Positions 1 to 9,327 of a stretch of DNA of 64,000 nucleotides are shown here, in pieces. The first letter of the stretch is position 1; every line of letters begins with the position of its first letter. A program made the translations under genes and the position numbers. This stretch comes from Methylacidiphilum kamchatkense Kam1 (GTDB lineage Bacteria; Verrucomicrobiota; Verrucomicrobiia; Methylacidiphilales; Methylacidiphilaceae). Location of the stretch: contig NZ_CP037899.1 in the NCBI RefSeq assembly GCF_007475525.1, positions 1,364,001 through 1,428,000 on the forward strand, in the 5' to 3' direction. The notes under the pieces are model-generated. The model did not search any database. It was not told the DNA's origin and saw only the letters and a program-made list of their open reading frames with translations.

Positions 1-69
1 ACGAAATCCGAACGTGCTGCTTTAGAAAGAGCTCGTATAGCTTTGTTGAAAAAAGACCAAAAAAAGTAA
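1..69 (+). CDS. C-terminal end of a gene that begins before the window (possibly F1 ATP synthase epsilon subunit)
   Basis: An open frame enters from the left edge and stops at TAA (67-69). The 22 visible residues are alanine, arginine and lysine rich and would form a helix (ending ALLKKDQKK). Such a helical, charged tail resembles the C-terminal helix of the epsilon subunit of F1 ATP synthase, but so little is visible that the identity is a guess. That a coding frame ends here is more secure than its name. Confidence 0.35.
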   Translation, partial: TKSERAALERARIALLKKDQKK

Positions 70-113
70 GTGGTAGCCACAGAAACTAGGATAGAAAAAG
101 CCCCAACGGATCC

Positions 114-1217
114 CTAGAGAACGTCATTAAATTTTGGCGTACTGACAAGCTTTTCACCCATTTCGCTCCGGAGCCGAATAGTTTTGTAGTTAAGGTTGTG
201 ATAAGTCTCTATTTTTCTTATGGTTCTATTCTTAGCTCTCATTAAAAGGGAAGTCGTAATGGCATACTTATCTGTAAACCGAACGCCTGGAATTCCTGGG
301 CAATCCGTAATAGCCGTAGCACAAAAAATAATGTTGCCTCCCTTAGCTAAATCATCAGTATAGAAAATCTGGTTGAGACGGTCTTCCCAACCCTGCTCGA
401 TTAAAAATTGCCTTTCTGTTTCATCTTTTGGCCATACCATAATCTGGATTTCTCCTCCCAGGCATTTGATTGCTGCTGCTGCTAGGACTGCTTCGGGCGC
501 TCCTCCAATTCCAATGTACACATCAATGCCTCCTGATGGCAACGAAGGCAACATTGCAGCCGTCACATCCCCATCGCTAATAAGCCGAAGGGCACAGCCC
601 ATAGACCGTATTTCTTTGATTAATCGTTCATGTCGAGGCCTATCCAACACACATACAACCAGATCAGTCAATCTTTTTCTCAGCCCTCTAGCAATGATAG
701 GAAGTAGTTCATCCACAGGGCTTGTGAGTTTCAGACAATCAACCCCTAAGGACCGAATATAATTTTTGACTTGTGGCCCATAAGCCAATTTCATGACATA
801 AAAACAGGGGATATCCAAGAGCGCGCACTCTACTCCTGGTTCAGGGGAAGCAGCAGCAATAACAGACAGAGAGCTTCCGCTACCCTTAGCAACATTGGTG
901 GTTCCATCAATTGGATCGACGGCTATATCATATAACGGAGCATTTTCAGTCCATCGGCCAAGTTTTTCTCCTTTAAATATTCCTGGAGCCTTGTCTTTGA
1001 TCCCTTCGCCAATGACAACTTCTCCGCGGATATCCATGAGATCAAACATACCTCGAATCGCATCAGAAGCGGCCGCATCCGCTTTTTCTTTTTCTCCACG
1101 GCCTAGCCACCGGTAAACAGTTAAAGCAGCTCCTTCTGTTGCTCGTACAAAATCGAATTGAATGATGCGTTCTATATCCGGATAATTTTCTACTTGGTAA
1201 CGTTCCATGGTTTTCAT
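114..1217 (-). CDS. glpX: Fructose-1,6-bisphosphatase class II (GlpX type)
   Basis: Predicted to dephosphorylate fructose 1,6-bisphosphate (and often sedoheptulose 1,7-bisphosphate) in gluconeogenesis or carbon fixation; cytosolic, metal dependent. The 367-residue protein carries the family landmarks: GEGIKDKAP near residue 70, the metal-binding DPIDGTTN near residue 101, and the C-terminal ATAITDCPGIPGVRF block. It is slightly longer than E. coli GlpX, mainly at the C-terminus. ATG codons at 1217 and 1208 are both possible starts; the first was kept. It stands alone on the minus strand, convergent with the partial gene at the left edge. Confidence 0.93.
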   Translation of the reverse strand: MKTMERYQVENYPDIERIIQFDFVRATEGAALTVYRWLGRGEKEKADAAASDAIRGMFDLMDIRGEVVIGEGIKDKAPGIFKGEKLGRWTENAPLYDIAVDPIDGTTNVAKGSGSSLSVIAAASPEPGVECALLDIPCFYVMKLAYGPQVKNYIRSLGVDCLKLTSPVDELLPIIARGLRKRLTDLVVCVLDRPRHERLIKEIRSMGCALRLISDGDVTAAMLPSLPSGGIDVYIGIGGAPEAVLAAAAIKCLGGEIQIMVWPKDETERQFLIEQGWEDRLNQIFYTDDLAKGGNIIFCATAITDCPGIPGVRFTDKYAITTSLLMRAKNRTIRKIETYHNLNYKTIRLRSEMGEKLVSTPKFNDVL

Positions 1218-1338
1218 AGCCTAAATAAAGGAGGCGTTCGGGTTTTTTTTAAAAAGATTCAAAACAATAAATGAAATTTATAAACAATAATAATACTAAA
1301 AAATATTAAATGGAGAAAGAAATAAAACAATATAACAA

Positions 1339-1412
<74 letters not shown>

Positions 1413-1502
1413 CTTTTTATTATTTTTCAAACAAGAACAAGAACAATGAGTAACAAATCCAATTTATAAACGAAATGTCAATTATAATTTAACGGTTCTT
1501 TT

Positions 1503-2120
1503 ATGATCAGAAATACCTCAGTTCAACGGATAGCGATCTTTGGTGGAAGCTTTGATCCTATCCATCATGGTCATTTGATTAGCGCTATGGATTGCCTTGA
1601 ACAAATGGCTCTGGAGAAGATCATCTTCATGCCTTGTGCTCGTTCCCCATTCAAAAAAACCAATCCTATCGCTTCCGCTCAAGATCGACTAGAAATGATC
1701 CGGCTTGCCATCAAACCTTTCAAAAAGTTTGAACTATCTTCCTTTGAATTGCAAAGCCCTGCTCCCTCTTATTCTATCCATACGGCAAAGGCATTCCAAA
1801 AGCTCTTTCAACAGATTGAGCTATTCTGGATTATTGGTTCGGATCAAGTCCAAGGACTTCCAAAATGGAAAGAGTTTGCTGAGCTCATCAAAATCGTTAA
1901 ATTTATTGTAGTTCCAAGGGCTGGTTTTCCATTCGAAAAAAAGAGTTATCTTAGGATCTTGCCAACAAGTAGATATATTGATATATCTTCTAGTGAAATT
2001 CGTGAAAGAGTGAAAAAAAATCTTCCTGTAATTCATCTTTTACCAAGTGCGGTTTTCCGTTATATTAAAAAACATTCGATCTATCTACCAAATAAAACCG
2101 ATAATGAACAAAAGGCCTGA
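1503..2120 (+). CDS. nadD: Nicotinate-nucleotide adenylyltransferase
   Basis: Transfers AMP from ATP to nicotinate mononucleotide in NAD synthesis. The N-terminus has the nucleotidyltransferase signature GGSFDPIHHGH (residues 14-24), whose H-x-G-H pair binds ATP. The C-terminus carries ISSSEIRERV, the second family motif, followed by the usual Y-I-K-K-H ending. Length (205 aa) is typical. It is the first gene of a co-directional run nadD-rsfS-K+ channel; nadD next to rsfS is a common bacterial arrangement, which supports both calls. Confidence 0.95.
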   Translation: MIRNTSVQRIAIFGGSFDPIHHGHLISAMDCLEQMALEKIIFMPCARSPFKKTNPIASAQDRLEMIRLAIKPFKKFELSSFELQSPAPSYSIHTAKAFQKLFQQIELFWIIGSDQVQGLPKWKEFAELIKIVKFIVVPRAGFPFEKKSYLRILPTSRYIDISSSEIRERVKKNLPVIHLLPSAVFRYIKKHSIYLPNKTDNEQKA

Positions 2121-2185
2121 TAGATTGTATTGTTTCTATTCTCAGCAATTTCATTTTTCTTTTTGTCATAAAAGAGCATTGTCTC

Positions 2186-2623
2186 ATGAGTCAAAGAAAA
2201 GCCATTAGGAAAAAAAAGGCAGTTCTGGATATTGTTTTAAACAAAATTGACCCCTTTCCACCTACCTCTTCTCATGCCACTTTAGAAAGGGACAATCTAA
2301 GGCTGGCTCAAAGATGTAAAACGATTATTCTAGAAAAAAAGGGGCTCGATCCTCTCATTTTAGATCTACGGCAGATCTCTTCTTTTGTCGACTTTTTTGT
2401 CGTCTGCACAGCAACTTCTGAACCTCACTTAAAAGCGCTGGCTTTTGAACTGGAGAAAAAAATCCGAGAAGAATTTCGTCTTGAACCCATCCATATCGAA
2501 GGCTCTCCCAAAAGCCACTGGATCATCATCGATTACGGCCCACTCCTTATCCATGTTTTTACTGAAAAAGAAAGAGCCTTTTATGAACTCGAAAAACTTT
2601 GGGGAGATGCCCCCGTGTTATAA
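2186..2623 (+). CDS. rsfS: Ribosome silencing factor RsfS (YbeB/Iojap family)
   Basis: Binds ribosomal protein uL14 and blocks joining of the two ribosomal subunits when nutrients are short. The Iojap domain covers about residues 38-140, with DLRQISSFVDFFVVCTATS and the SHWIIIDYGPLLIHVF block typical of the family. About 35 residues of basic sequence precede the domain and are unusual in length. It starts 65 bp after nadD stops and is probably cotranscribed with it. Confidence 0.93.
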   Translation: MSQRKAIRKKKAVLDIVLNKIDPFPPTSSHATLERDNLRLAQRCKTIILEKKGLDPLILDLRQISSFVDFFVVCTATSEPHLKALAFELEKKIREEFRLEPIHIEGSPKSHWIIIDYGPLLIHVFTEKERAFYELEKLWGDAPVL

Positions 2624-2644
2624 TTTGTTCCTATAAAATAATCT

Positions 2645-3667
2645 GTGCCCTACTCTGATCCCCAACACCGTTCCGCTAAAAAATTTCAGACCGCTTTTTC
2701 CATTCTCATTCTCTTGCTTTGCCTCGGTACTATTGGCTACATGGTGATTGAAAAAATATCTCTTCTTGATTCCATTTACATGACCGTTATTACCTTAAGT
2801 ACGGTGGGATACAAAGAAGTCGTCCCCCTTTCTGCAGAGGGAAAAATATTTACCATTTTTCTCATTATCTGCGGAGTGAGTTTGGCTGGCTACTCAGCTT
2901 CGAGTGCTTTAGCTTATTTTTCCTCCGGAGAATGGAAAGAAAATGCCGAAAGAAAACGGAGAACAAAGATGATTCAAAAATTAAAGAACCATTTTATCGT
3001 GTGTGGCTATGGAAGAACCGGCAGATATGTCGTCGAAGAGCTTAAATCGGAAGGACAAAGCTATGTGATTATCGATACCGATCCAGAAAAAATTGCTCAT
3101 TTAACCGCTTCTGGAGAGCTAGCAATCCTCGGGAGCGGCTCCGATGAGGAAATCTTATGCGAAGCAAAAATAAAGGAGGCCGCCGGACTAGCGGCGACTA
3201 CTTCTATTGACAAGGAAAATATTTTGATTGTATTGACAGCGAGATTTCTCAATCCTTCTTTGCAAATTGTTTCAAGAGCCTCTTCGAAGAACTTTGAAGA
3301 TAAATTGATAAAAGCAGGAGCAAACCGAGTACTACTTCCCCAAAAAGTCTCTGCTTGGAGAATTGTGTCGATGCTGGTACGTCCTGAAGTCGCTGACTTT
3401 TTTTGCGAAGTTGCCAATGTGGAAGGTACAGAGCTTGTCGTTGAACAAATCTTGGTTGATAAGCGCTCTTCCCTTGTCGGTCAAACTCTCGCTCAGTCTC
3501 AAATTCGAAACAATTTGAATGTCACCATTCTTGCATGCAAACTGCCCGATGGAACCTGGACCCACTCCGTAGGTGGGAAAACCGTGCTTTGTCCAGGAAT
3601 GACCCTTATTGCCTTGGGGAGCCGAGAAAACCTTCACAAACTTCTAAAAATAGCAAATCCACAATAA
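2645..3667 (+). CDS. Two-TM potassium channel with RCK (TrkA-N/TrkA-C) regulatory domains
   Basis: Inner-membrane K+ channel of the MthK/Kch class. Residues 15-34 and 68-92 are the two membrane helices, with a pore loop between them containing TVGYKE (53-58); the TVGY filter is intact, but the residues after it differ from the common TVGYGD. A Rossmann-type RCK domain begins at residue 116 (GYGRTG at 121-126) and a TrkA-C domain covers roughly residues 255-338. The start is GTG at 2645, 21 bp after rsfS; no earlier in-frame start is better placed. Ligand of the RCK domain is unknown. Confidence 0.88.
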   Translation: MPYSDPQHRSAKKFQTAFSILILLLCLGTIGYMVIEKISLLDSIYMTVITLSTVGYKEVVPLSAEGKIFTIFLIICGVSLAGYSASSALAYFSSGEWKENAERKRRTKMIQKLKNHFIVCGYGRTGRYVVEELKSEGQSYVIIDTDPEKIAHLTASGELAILGSGSDEEILCEAKIKEAAGLAATTSIDKENILIVLTARFLNPSLQIVSRASSKNFEDKLIKAGANRVLLPQKVSAWRIVSMLVRPEVADFFCEVANVEGTELVVEQILVDKRSSLVGQTLAQSQIRNNLNVTILACKLPDGTWTHSVGGKTVLCPGMTLIALGSRENLHKLLKIANPQ

Positions 3668-3679
3668 TTCCTGAACCAG

Positions 3680-4120
3680 TGACAGGAAGCATTGCCATTC
3701 CCCCAGTCTGAAGGCCAAAGACACCTAAGGCGCTCAGGCATGGTATTGAGCCATTCCTGAGTCTTTTCGGTGAGTTCCTACTGTTGACGAACTGACTGCA
3801 TCGCTCACTTCTTAGACAACCAGTCGATGCCATGTCGATACCAACCGCCCCACCATTAGGAATAGACTGCTCGACCTTGCACTCGGTCTGGATGAAGACC
3901 AACCACTTCCTGCAAGACTGGCTCACCGTGCCGAGTGTTGACCAGCTGTTCGCTAACGCTGCCATTCTCTGGCCTGGAAAGAAAGAAGCGGCTGCTTGCC
4001 TGCTTCATCTGCTTCTTATGCCCAACGATCTTATCGCTAGCTTTGAGGAGCATGGCTGCAACCTCTATACTGCAGGATTCTTTTCCAGAAAAAAACCCAT
4101 TCTTTTAAGAGATCAATAGA
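3680..4120 (-). pseudogene. Decayed IS200/IS605-type TnpB (OrfB) transposase remnant
   Basis: Minus-strand frames contain pieces that resemble the middle of TnpB proteins: a stretch reading GTVSQSCRKWLVFIQTE, then GGAVGIDM, which matches the usual K-W-x-V-S-I-Q-T-E and A-V-G-I-D-M/L block around the first RuvC aspartate. The reading breaks into another frame right after GIDM, and neither the N-terminus nor the zinc-finger C-terminus can be found. Codon use and composition (locally GC richer) differ from neighbours. Limits are approximate. Confidence 0.5.
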
Positions 4121-4150
4121 GGTTTGCCGTGGCATCTATGAGGTTTGCCG
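4120..4150. repeat. Short direct repeat beside the transposase remnant
   Basis: The 10-mer AGGTTTGCCG occurs at 4120-4129 and again at 4141-4150, just outside the decayed TnpB-like region. It may be a remnant of an insertion boundary or simple local duplication. The remaining stretch to 4348 is AT rich, with no gene visible. Confidence 0.4.
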
Positions 4151-4348
4151 CCAATCTGCGCAATTACAATACTTTGGAAATTCTTTTACAATTTCTTCAT
4201 TTGCATGATAATAAAAAATGTAAAAAAAATAATTTGCTAAATTTTCTTGTGCTTTTTTCTTTTGAACGGTATCCCCTTCAAAGACTTTTTTTAAACAAAA
4301 GAAGATAAAAGGGTAGCCTTAAAGAAGAGCTTTTTTACGAACAAGCCT

Positions 4349-5287
4349 ATGAAAGTTGCTGTAGTTACAGGGGCTGCAGGGTTTCTAGGAAGCCATTTAG
4401 TCGACAAGTTGCTAAGCCAGGATTATAGAGTCATCGGGATCGACAATCTGATTACTGGGAACCTTGCCAATTTAGAACACTTAAAGCACGAACCAAGATT
4501 CGACTTGATCATTCAAGATGTAACCGAATATATCAATATACCTGGAACAATCGATATCATTTTTCATTTCGCCTCCCCTGCCAGTCCGATCGATTATCTT
4601 GAATTGCCAATACAAACCTTAAAAGCTGGTTCCATAGGCACCTATCGTACTCTTGGAATGGCTAAAGTTAAAAACTGTTCTTTTTGTCTTGCTTCTACTT
4701 CTGAATGCTACGGGGATCCACTTGTCCATCCTCAATCCGAAGACTATTGGGGAAATGTCAATCCTATTGGACCTAGAGGAGTATATGACGAAGCCAAAAG
4801 GTTTGCTGAAGCCTTGACCATGGCCTATCATCGGGTCCACAAAATCCCAACCTATATTGTTAGAATTTTTAACACTTTTGGACCTCGTATGAGATTAAGA
4901 GATGGGAGAGTGGTGCCCGCTTTTATATCTCAAGCTTTGGAAGGAAAACCTTTAACGGTTTTCGGCAACGGCTCACAAACACGCAGTTTCTGTTATGTTT
5001 CCGATCTAATTGATGGGGTTTTGGCTCTTGCCCATTCAGACTATCATGAACCCATCAATTTGGGGAACCCAAAAGAAATGACTATCCTAGAATTTGCAAA
5101 GACCATTTGCAGACTAGCCGGAGTGCCCGAAAAGATAGTTTTCGAACCTCTTCCAGTAGATGATCCAAAACAACGCAGGCCAGATATTACAAGAGCGATC
5201 CGATATTTGGGTTGGAAACCTATGGTCGATGTCGAAGAAGGGTTAAAATTAACAATCCAATGGTTCAGAGAAAAGTTAAAAAAATAA
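4349..5287 (+). CDS. UDP-glucuronate decarboxylase / UDP-xylose synthase-like SDR
   Basis: Extended short-chain dehydrogenase expected to convert UDP-glucuronate to UDP-xylose, a surface-sugar precursor. The N-terminus has the NAD-binding TGAAGFLG (residues 7-14). The run [11 protein letters not shown], the TSECYGDP block and catalytic YDEAKR (Tyr-x-x-x-Lys), then FNTFGPRM and [16 protein letters not shown], are all hallmarks of the UXS branch. Length (312 aa) is standard for bacterial enzymes. It stands alone on this strand after a long noncoding stretch, followed 56 bp later by tsaD. A related 4,6-dehydratase is less likely because the SPASP motif is UXS-like. Confidence 0.88.
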   Translation: MKVAVVTGAAGFLGSHLVDKLLSQDYRVIGIDNLITGNLANLEHLKHEPRFDLIIQDVTEYINIPGTIDIIFHFASPASPIDYLELPIQTLKAGSIGTYRTLGMAKVKNCSFCLASTSECYGDPLVHPQSEDYWGNVNPIGPRGVYDEAKRFAEALTMAYHRVHKIPTYIVRIFNTFGPRMRLRDGRVVPAFISQALEGKPLTVFGNGSQTRSFCYVSDLIDGVLALAHSDYHEPINLGNPKEMTILEFAKTICRLAGVPEKIVFEPLPVDDPKQRRPDITRAIRYLGWKPMVDVEEGLKLTIQWFREKLKK

Positions 5288-5343
5288 GTGATCTTTTGTT
5301 CTTTTTCTAGACTTTTCATGAATTCAATAGAAAATTTTTTTCT

Positions 5344-6399
5344 ATGTTATGGCTTGGCATAGAGTCTTCTTGTGACGAGACTGCGCTTGCGCTGATCAGA
5401 ATGACTAATGGCAAAGTCCAGATTGTCGACGATCAGTGTATCAGTCAAGCCCTTCTCCACAAACCATTTGGTGGGATAGTACCAGAATTTGCCGTTAGGG
5501 AGCATTCCAAAAACCTTCCTATGCTTATGCAAGGGATGATCAAGCGTGGTAGTCTCAATCTAGAAGATGTTGAGGCCATCGCTGTAACCGAAGGACCAGG
5601 ACTAATGGCCTCCTTACTCGTGGGCAATGCTTTTGCTAGGGGCCTAGCCCAAGGTCTTGGCATACCGGTTTATGGGATGAACCATTTAGAAGGTCATCTT
5701 TTTTCTCCTTTTATAGGCAGAGAAGAAAAGCTGAGATTCCCTTTTCTTGGGTTAGTGGTCAGTGGAGGACATACTATTCTGACAAAAGTGGATGGGCCAA
5801 GAAAATACGAGATGATTGGTTCCACCATTGATGATGCCGCCGGTGAAGCTTTCGATAAGGTTGGTAGACTGCTAGGTTTGGACTATCCAGGAGGACCAGA
5901 AATAGAAAAATGGGCCAAACTAGGGAACGCTGACGCTTATGCCTTCCCTTTAAGTCTCATAGAAAAAAATAATTATAATTTTAGTTTCAGCGGCCTGAAA
6001 ACGGCGGTCCGATATTTTGTGGAGAAAAGAAAAGAAGAGCTATTAGAAAAAGAACAATTTTTCTTCGATGTTTGCGCCTCCTTCCAAGAAGCTATTGCTC
6101 GAGTGATTCAGGAAAAAACTATTAGTGCAGCCAAAGCCTTTGGTCTCTCCTGTATTGCCGCTTCAGGTGGTGTCCTTGCCAACCAGAGGATTAGGACTCT
6201 CCTCGAGCAAAAAGCGCTGGAGTCAGACATTGAAATCCTGATTGCAGATAAAAAGTTTTGTACAGATAATGCGGTTATGATTGCCTTTGTTGCCGCCTTA
6301 TTTTATCTTTTGGGTCTGCCAATTACAAAAAGTATGGAAGTAAATCCAAACCTATCGTTGATTAATTTCAAAAGGGAACTAAATGGAAACAGTTTCTGA
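5344..6399 (+). CDS. tsaD: tRNA N6-adenosine threonylcarbamoyltransferase TsaD
   Basis: Transfers threonylcarbamoyl to A37 of ANN-decoding tRNAs, working with TsaB and TsaE. The protein opens with LGIESSCDETA and carries the metal-binding H-x-x-x-H in NHLEGHLFSPF, the VVSGGHT loop, GEAFDKVGRLLGLDYPGGP, NFSFSGLKTAV and ASGGVLANQRIR. All are conserved, and 351 aa is the normal length. The ATG at 5344 immediately precedes the first conserved strand, so the start is secure. Confidence 0.97.
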   Translation: MLWLGIESSCDETALALIRMTNGKVQIVDDQCISQALLHKPFGGIVPEFAVREHSKNLPMLMQGMIKRGSLNLEDVEAIAVTEGPGLMASLLVGNAFARGLAQGLGIPVYGMNHLEGHLFSPFIGREEKLRFPFLGLVVSGGHTILTKVDGPRKYEMIGSTIDDAAGEAFDKVGRLLGLDYPGGPEIEKWAKLGNADAYAFPLSLIEKNNYNFSFSGLKTAVRYFVEKRKEELLEKEQFFFDVCASFQEAIARVIQEKTISAAKAFGLSCIAASGGVLANQRIRTLLEQKALESDIEILIADKKFCTDNAVMIAFVAALFYLLGLPITKSMEVNPNLSLINFKRELNGNSF

Positions 6400-6475
6400 A
6401 AGGACAAAATAATATTAAATTAGCAGTAAAACATAAAACTTTTTAAAGAAAAAACCAAAAGCATTCTATCATCCT

Positions 6476-7645
6476 ATGGCACAAGAACTTAGTTACGTTA
6501 TTATTAATCCTTATACGCTTTATAAATCAAGAACAGGGGTCATACTTTCTCGGCTACTTTCACAAAGTTCTTTAGAACTTGTTGGAGCAGCTATGTACTC
6601 GCCGAGCGCCGAGCTCGTGAGAGAATATTCTAAAATGATTGTGACCGAAAGTGATCCTCAAGATAGAGAAATACAGGAGCTCATTCGAGATTACATTCTT
6701 GAAAACTTCATGCCCAATCCTCAGACGGGCGCTCGTCAGAGGGTCATGGTCCTTTTATTTAGAGGAGAAAATGCTGTCGCAAGAACTAGGGAAGTTGTTG
6801 GCAACATCCGTCATCAAAGCAAAGGCGGAGAGACGATCCGGGATACCTTTGGTGATCTTATCTACAATAGAGATGGTACGGTAAAATATTTTGAGCCTGC
6901 CGTTCTTGCCGCACCCTCTGTGGAAGAGGCAAAAGCCAAGCTGCTCTTATGGAAGAAATACTATGACCGGGATTCAGGGATTCTTTCGCATCTTATCCCC
7001 ACTTACAATAAACCAGGACATCAACGAGCCGTTGTCATCTTAAAACCAGATAACTTCCGTTTTCCCAGTGGAAGACCCGGTTATGTAATCGATATGTTTT
7101 CTCGAACCGAACTAGCGATAACAGCCATTAAAGTTCATCATATGAGTGTCGCTGAAGCCGAAGAGTTTTATGCCCCTGTGAGGGAAGCCCTAAGAGAAAA
7201 ACTTAAAAAACCAGCAGGACTAAAAGCCAAAGAATTACTTGAATCAGCACTTGCCATTAGACTGGACCCTTCAAGGGAAGAAGCACTCGCTAATCTTATC
7301 GGACCGCTTTATGCCGAAGAACAATTCCACTCGATCGTTCAATTTATGACAGGCATCAATCCCAAAAATTGCCCTATCGAACAAAGAACAATGCCAGGGA
7401 AGGAAAAATGCATCGTTTTGATCTACGAAGGCATCGATGCGGTTAGAAAAGTCAGAGAAGTTCTTGGACCTACTGACCCAGCCAAGGCACCTCCAGGATC
7501 TATTCGAAGGGAATTTGGTCAAAGCATTATGGTCAACGCAGCGCATGCCTCTGATTCCCCAGAAAATGCCGAAAGAGAAATTAAGATTTTAAAAATGGAA
7601 CAAAATTCATTTGTTTCTCTTATAGAAGAAACCTACGGTAGCTAA
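6476..7645 (+). CDS. Tandem double-domain nucleoside-diphosphate kinase (N-terminal copy degenerate)
   Basis: Two NDK folds are joined in 389 residues; ordinary NDK is about 140. The C-terminal copy (about 183-375) keeps LKPDNF (189-194) and the phosphorylated histidine in NAAHASDS (His357), so it should still move phosphate between nucleoside tri- and diphosphates. The N-terminal copy (about 1-165) has INPYTL where the K-P-D motif should be and no histidine at the active-site position (region 135-150), so it looks inactive and structural. The second copy also has a long insertion (about residues 235-270). It begins 76 bp after tsaD. Cytosolic. Confidence 0.85.
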   Translation: MAQELSYVIINPYTLYKSRTGVILSRLLSQSSLELVGAAMYSPSAELVREYSKMIVTESDPQDREIQELIRDYILENFMPNPQTGARQRVMVLLFRGENAVARTREVVGNIRHQSKGGETIRDTFGDLIYNRDGTVKYFEPAVLAAPSVEEAKAKLLLWKKYYDRDSGILSHLIPTYNKPGHQRAVVILKPDNFRFPSGRPGYVIDMFSRTELAITAIKVHHMSVAEAEEFYAPVREALREKLKKPAGLKAKELLESALAIRLDPSREEALANLIGPLYAEEQFHSIVQFMTGINPKNCPIEQRTMPGKEKCIVLIYEGIDAVRKVREVLGPTDPAKAPPGSIRREFGQSIMVNAAHASDSPENAEREIKILKMEQNSFVSLIEETYGS

Positions 7646-7682
7646 ATCAAAAATTTTAACATGTAACGAAAAGGAAGCCATT

Positions 7683-8846
7683 ATGGAAGTTTCATCTCGA
7701 GTCCAGAAGATTAGTCCTTCTCTTACTCTGGCTTTGGACAGCAAGGCCAAAGCATTGGCTCAAAAAGGAGAAGATATAGTTAATTTTACTTCTGGAGAAC
7801 CTGACTTTGACACCCCAGAGCATATCAAAGCAGCCGCTATGGGTTCTCTAGACGCCAATTTTACCCGCTATACTCCCTCTGCGGGAATCCCTGAACTGAG
7901 AATGGCTATCTGCGAAAAGCTAAAAAAAGATAATGCTTTAGACTACAGTCCGGAACAAATAAACGTGAGCTGTGGGGCGAAGCATGCCTGCATAAATGTT
8001 ATTCTGGCAACGGTTGATCCAGGAGATGAAGTGATCATCCCTGCCCCTTATTGGGTCAGCTACCCTGAAATGGTTAAGATAGCAGGAGCTGAACCGGTCA
8101 TTGTCCCAACATCTTTTGAAAACGGTTATAAAATCACTCCTAAACAGTTTGAAGAGGCGATGACGCCAAAAACAAAAATGATCATTATCAATAGCCCTTC
8201 GAATCCGACTGGAAGTATTTATTCCAAAGAAGAGTTGGAGGGTATCGCACATGTTGCCCTGGAAGAAGACATACTGATTCTTTCTGATGAAATCTACGAA
8301 AAGCTCGTTTATGACGATCTGACACATTTCAGCATCGCTTCTCTTAGCAAAGAGGTCTACGAGCTGACCTTTACCGTTAATGGCTTTAGCAAAACCTACG
8401 CAATGACCGGATGGAGACTAGGATATTCTGCTTCTCCCTTATGGGCAGCTAAACAGATCGCCTCTCTCCAAAGTCATATGACTTCCAATCCAACCTCGTT
8501 CGCTCAAAAAGGGGCACTGGCTGCCTACAAGGGGCCACAAGATTGTGTGGAAAATATGGTCGAAGAATACAAAAAAAGACGGGCCTACATTATGAAGATC
8601 CTCTCAGACATAGAGAAAATTTCCTTTGTCCCTCCTCAAGGAACATTCTATGTCTATGTGAATATATCAAAAACAGGGATGAATTCTTCAGATTTTGCCC
8701 AAAAACTACTCGAAGAAGAAAAGGTCGCCGTGGTGCCTGGAGTAGCTTTTGGGGATGATCAATCCATTAGACTCTCTTACGCAACAAGCATGGAAAGAAT
8801 CAAAACCGGCCTGGACCGCTTTTGTCGGTTTATTGAAAAACTATAA
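7683..8846 (+). CDS. aspC: Aspartate aminotransferase (class I, PLP dependent)
   Basis: Fold-type I aminotransferase of the I-gamma subgroup, expected to interconvert aspartate and oxaloacetate with glutamate. Seen are the [15 protein letters not shown]-terminus, [19 protein letters not shown], the aspartate [11 protein letters not shown], and the PLP lysine in [15 protein letters not shown]; the C-terminal arginine lies in SIRLSYATS. Length 387 aa is typical. A good ribosome site (AAGGAAG) precedes the ATG at 7683. Specificity for aspartate over related acids (such as prephenate) cannot be fixed from sequence alone. Confidence 0.92.
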   Translation: MEVSSRVQKISPSLTLALDSKAKALAQKGEDIVNFTSGEPDFDTPEHIKAAAMGSLDANFTRYTPSAGIPELRMAICEKLKKDNALDYSPEQINVSCGAKHACINVILATVDPGDEVIIPAPYWVSYPEMVKIAGAEPVIVPTSFENGYKITPKQFEEAMTPKTKMIIINSPSNPTGSIYSKEELEGIAHVALEEDILILSDEIYEKLVYDDLTHFSIASLSKEVYELTFTVNGFSKTYAMTGWRLGYSASPLWAAKQIASLQSHMTSNPTSFAQKGALAAYKGPQDCVENMVEEYKKRRAYIMKILSDIEKISFVPPQGTFYVYVNISKTGMNSSDFAQKLLEEEKVAVVPGVAFGDDQSIRLSYATSMERIKTGLDRFCRFIEKL

Positions 8847-8908
8847 GTGCCTGCTACCAGATAGATCGCCTTGATGCAGTCTTGTTGTCGATCGACTGGT
8901 GCAATAAA

Positions 8909-9316
8909 ATGAAAAAAAATTTCGGCGATCATTCAGCTAATGAAAGAACATTTCTTGCTTGGATCCGTACCGGAATTGCTATTATGGCCTTTGGGTTTCT
9001 TATCGAGAAATTTACTCTTTTTTTGGACTATATCCGGGTAATGTTTGATAATAAAAACCATCATCAGGATTCCAGGTTTTTTGATCCCGTGGTGCAATGG
9101 ATGGGTTTTGCTTTTATGTCTATTGGAGTGTTCACCATTTTTGTTGCTTCTATCCGTTTTTATATAAACGCTAAACAGATAGACAGCAACAAACTGTTTG
9201 AGGTAGAAAAAGCATGGGTCAATACTTTATTGGGTTTATTAATTGGACTAGCGGGTTTGGTTCTTGCGTTTTTAATTGGGAAAAATGTCATTCTACAGTC
9301 TGAATTTAAATCATAG
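8909..9316 (+). CDS. DUF202 (YidH-family) small inner-membrane protein
   Basis: A 135-residue protein with the DUF202 opening [25 protein letters not shown], then a second hydrophobic segment in the middle ([20 protein letters not shown]) and a third at the C-terminus. The family is widespread and has no settled function. The frame extends upstream to a TTG at 8882, but the ATG at 8909 starts right before the conserved motif and is preferred. It follows the aminotransferase by about 60 bp and is convergent with the next gene. Confidence 0.82.
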   Translation: MKKNFGDHSANERTFLAWIRTGIAIMAFGFLIEKFTLFLDYIRVMFDNKNHHQDSRFFDPVVQWMGFAFMSIGVFTIFVASIRFYINAKQIDSNKLFEVEKAWVNTLLGLLIGLAGLVLAFLIGKNVILQSEFKS

Positions 9317-9327
9317 AGTATTAACTC

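Noticed and set aside
3832-4119. Plus-strand 95-residue ORF over the transposase remnant
   Set aside because: It is the antisense of the TnpB-like reading and has no family resemblance or ribosome site.
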